The translations under genes were made by a program, and so were the position numbers. The notes beneath the pieces are model-generated. The model was given only the letters and a program-made list of their open reading frames with translations, was not told the origin of the DNA and searched no databases. Of a DNA stretch of 37,666 nucleotides, positions 34,891 to 37,666 are shown piece by piece; position 1 is the stretch's first letter, and the number at the start of each line of letters is the position of its first letter. The stretch comes from CAZSNH01 sp052388455 (GTDB lineage Bacteria; Pseudomonadota; Alphaproteobacteria; Rhizobiales; Hyphomicrobiaceae). The stretch spans positions 1-37,666 of the forward strand of contig JBQTIA010000048.1 in the NCBI GenBank assembly GCA_052388455.1. The letters run 5' to 3'.

Positions 34891-34987
34891 GGTGTCAGAC
34901 CCTCCGGGTCTGACACCCTCGCGACGAGGGGCGGCCCAAAGGAATACGAATGATTACGGGCATGGTGAAAGACCCGGAGGGTTTCAC
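34891..34987. repeat. Two related hairpins between rbfA and truB
   Basis: A perfect 12-bp stem, GGTGTCAGACCC with GGGTCTGACACC around TCC, lies at 34891-34917, immediately upstream of the truB ribosome binding site. A degenerate relative, GTGAAAGACCC then GGA then GGGTTTCAC, lies at 34965-34987. Both share a GACCC stem core. Neither is followed by a T-run, so they look like mini palindromic repeats or RNA processing signals rather than terminators. Confidence 0.8.
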
Positions 34988-35018
34988 ACCGAAGCGACCG
35001 CAGAGAGCCGGACCGACG

Positions 35019-35414
35019 TCATTTCCGCTCCACGTCTCTGCGCACCTTTTCGCTCATCAGCAGGCGCTCTATGCGGGAGGATTCCTCGAACGTGTCGTCC
35101 TCCCGGAAGCGCACATCCGGGGCGACGCGCAGATCAACGGCATGCGCGATCTCGCGGCGGATGAACTTGCGGTGACTGTTCATGGCCTCGATCACCGGCT
35201 GGGTGTCCTTGCCGCCGAGCGGCATCACGTAGGCGGTCGCGAGCCGCAAGTCCGGTGACATGCGAACTTCGGTGATGGTGACGACGTGCGAGGCGAGGAT
35301 GTCGTCATGGATTTCGCCCCGCGCGAGCATCTCCGCCAGCTTGTGACGGATCAGCTCGCCCACGCGGAGCATGCGTTGCGAAGGCGCGTTGATAGGGCCG
35401 CCTCGTTGCCTCAA
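35019..35414 (-). CDS. rbfA: 30S ribosome-binding factor RbfA
   Basis: A 131-residue RbfA, a KH-like cold-adaptation and 16S rRNA maturation factor. Conserved parts are SQRMLRVGELIRHKLAEML near the N-terminus, VTITEVRMSPDLRLATAYV and FIRREIAHAVDLRVAPDVRF. The start is a TTG at 35414, supported by GGGGGTGAG just upstream; the alternative ATG at 35372 has no ribosome binding site and would cut into the conserved N-terminus. The TTG and next codons (TTGAGGCAAC) repeat a sequence found just after infB (ATGAGGCAAC), on the far side of the inserted four-helix-bundle gene. Confidence 0.93.
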   Translation of the reverse strand: MRQRGGPINAPSQRMLRVGELIRHKLAEMLARGEIHDDILASHVVTITEVRMSPDLRLATAYVMPLGGKDTQPVIEAMNSHRKFIRREIAHAVDLRVAPDVRFREDDTFEESSRIERLLMSEKVRRDVERK

Positions 35415-35885
35415 TGCTCACCCCCATTTTGCGGGATGTGGGATGAGGGATGAGGGATGAAAGTCAAGGTGCCTGAGCAGAACCAGTGCATCCCGGCTAT
35501 TTCTCCTGCAAGATTCGATTTCGCATGACATTCAGCATCCGGCTCAATTCATCCGCCAGCGCAAGACCGGTTGCAGAATCCTCCTTCGTCAAGAGCTGCA
35601 CACGGACCGCCAACAGCAGCAATGTTTCAACCTCGACGGCAGAGCCACGAGCGATGCTCAGGAAGTTTGCGTAGTCCTTCCGAGTTGCCCGCGCATTTCC
35701 CTCGGCGATGTTCACAGGAACCGAAGTCGCGGCTCGGATGAGTTGATTGGTGAGGCGATACTGTTCGGAATGGGGAATGTGCTTCGCGATGAGATAGGCT
35801 TGCTCGGCAAGCTCCATACCCTTCTGCCAAACAAGAAGATCGCGCTGTGAGCGCAGCTCACTCATCCCTCATACCTGTTGCCTCA
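35401..35885. mobile_element. Putative minimal insertion unit carrying an S23-type gene
   Basis: The segment between infB and rbfA is bounded by a short direct repeat: CCTCGTTGCCTCA (35401-35413) and CCTGTTGCCTCA (35874-35885), identical except for one extra base. Just inside lie inverted motifs: GGGATGA three times in tandem (about 35440-35460) on the left and its complement TCATCCCTCAT (35862-35872) on the right. The only gene inside encodes a four-helix-bundle protein. Direct repeats outside and inverted repeats inside suggest insertion with target duplication. No transposase is present, so mobility is inference. Confidence 0.45.
35497..35865 (-). CDS. Four helix bundle protein (S23 / 23S rRNA intervening-sequence protein family)
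   Basis: A 122-residue all-helical protein with the family pattern: DLLVWQKGMELAEQAYLIA, then LTNQLIRAATSVPVNIAEG, NARATRKDYANFLSIARGSA and VEVETLLLLAVRV. Members are best known as ORFs in intervening sequences of bacterial 23S rRNA and as stand-alone genes scattered in genomes; the related Avd protein serves diversity-generating retroelements. The biochemical role is unknown. Here it sits between infB and rbfA, 39 bp after infB, bounded by direct and inverted repeats. The start ATG overlaps the right-hand GGGATGAG motif; the ribosome binding site is a weak AGG. Confidence 0.93.
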   Translation of the reverse strand: MSELRSQRDLLVWQKGMELAEQAYLIAKHIPHSEQYRLTNQLIRAATSVPVNIAEGNARATRKDYANFLSIARGSAVEVETLLLLAVRVQLLTKEDSATGLALADELSRMLNVMRNRILQEK

Positions 35886-35904
35886 TCCCGCGTCTTTCGC
35901 CCCG

Positions 35905-37666
<1,762 letters not shown>

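Overview
The window is high-GC bacterial DNA with the gene content and order of an alphaproteobacterium, most likely Hyphomicrobiales (Rhizobiales). The pointers are a divK-pleD pair, DUF3572, NnrU, a YfgM-like/BamB pair, the infB-rbfA-truB-rpsO-pnp ribosome and RNA cluster, and hairpin-rich CTAG-bounded intergenic repeats. Genus cannot be read from the sequence alone. Coding density is high and both strands are used in short operons.

Layout. 1-3.2 kb: a small exported protein, tRNA-Arg(TCG) on the minus strand, recJ, tRNA-Glu(TTC). 3.4-6.7 kb (minus): panB, a YfgM-like membrane protein and the lipoprotein BamB. 7-10.5 kb: an L,D-transpeptidase with a second, degenerate YkuD domain, a MOSC protein overlapping nnrU, and rpmG. 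10.5-11.2 kb is an apparently empty 700 bp. 11.2-14.9 kb: the divK-pleD signalling pair, divergent DUF3572 and ROK sugar kinase genes, and a tiny cysteine-rich exported protein followed by two tandem 63-bp hairpin repeats. 15-17.9 kb (minus): lutABC, the iron-sulfur L-lactate oxidation operon. 18-21.4 kb (minus): a 1118-residue, 7-TM coiled-coil protein of unknown family. 21.7-25 kb (minus): a SoxYZ-like carrier, an exported thermonuclease-like protein and a nucleoside transporter. 25.1-28.4 kb (plus): an AsmA-family protein and a gene whose product has the S-adenosylmethionine decarboxylase fold but none of the catalytic residues, behind a leader able to hide its own start codon. 28.4-30.2 kb (minus): rmlD-rmlA. 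30.3-37.7 kb (minus): pnp, rpsO, truB, rbfA, infB (infB runs off the window).

The infB-rbfA-truB-rpsO-pnp cluster has been entered twice by accessory DNA. A MntA/HepT toxin-antitoxin pair lies between truB and rpsO; its HepT is broken by an in-frame TGA and also lacks the catalytic arginine. A small unit encoding only a four-helix-bundle (23S rRNA intervening-sequence/S23 type) protein lies between infB and rbfA, flanked by inverted GGGATGA motifs and by a short direct repeat that copies the first codons of rbfA.

The best candidates for something undescribed are (1) the AdoMetDC-fold pseudoenzyme with its self-complementary leader, (2) the 1118-residue membrane/coiled-coil protein with a duplicated cytoplasmic domain, and (3) the minimal S23-type insertion unit. 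All functional statements rest on motif recognition by eye; no database search was possible.
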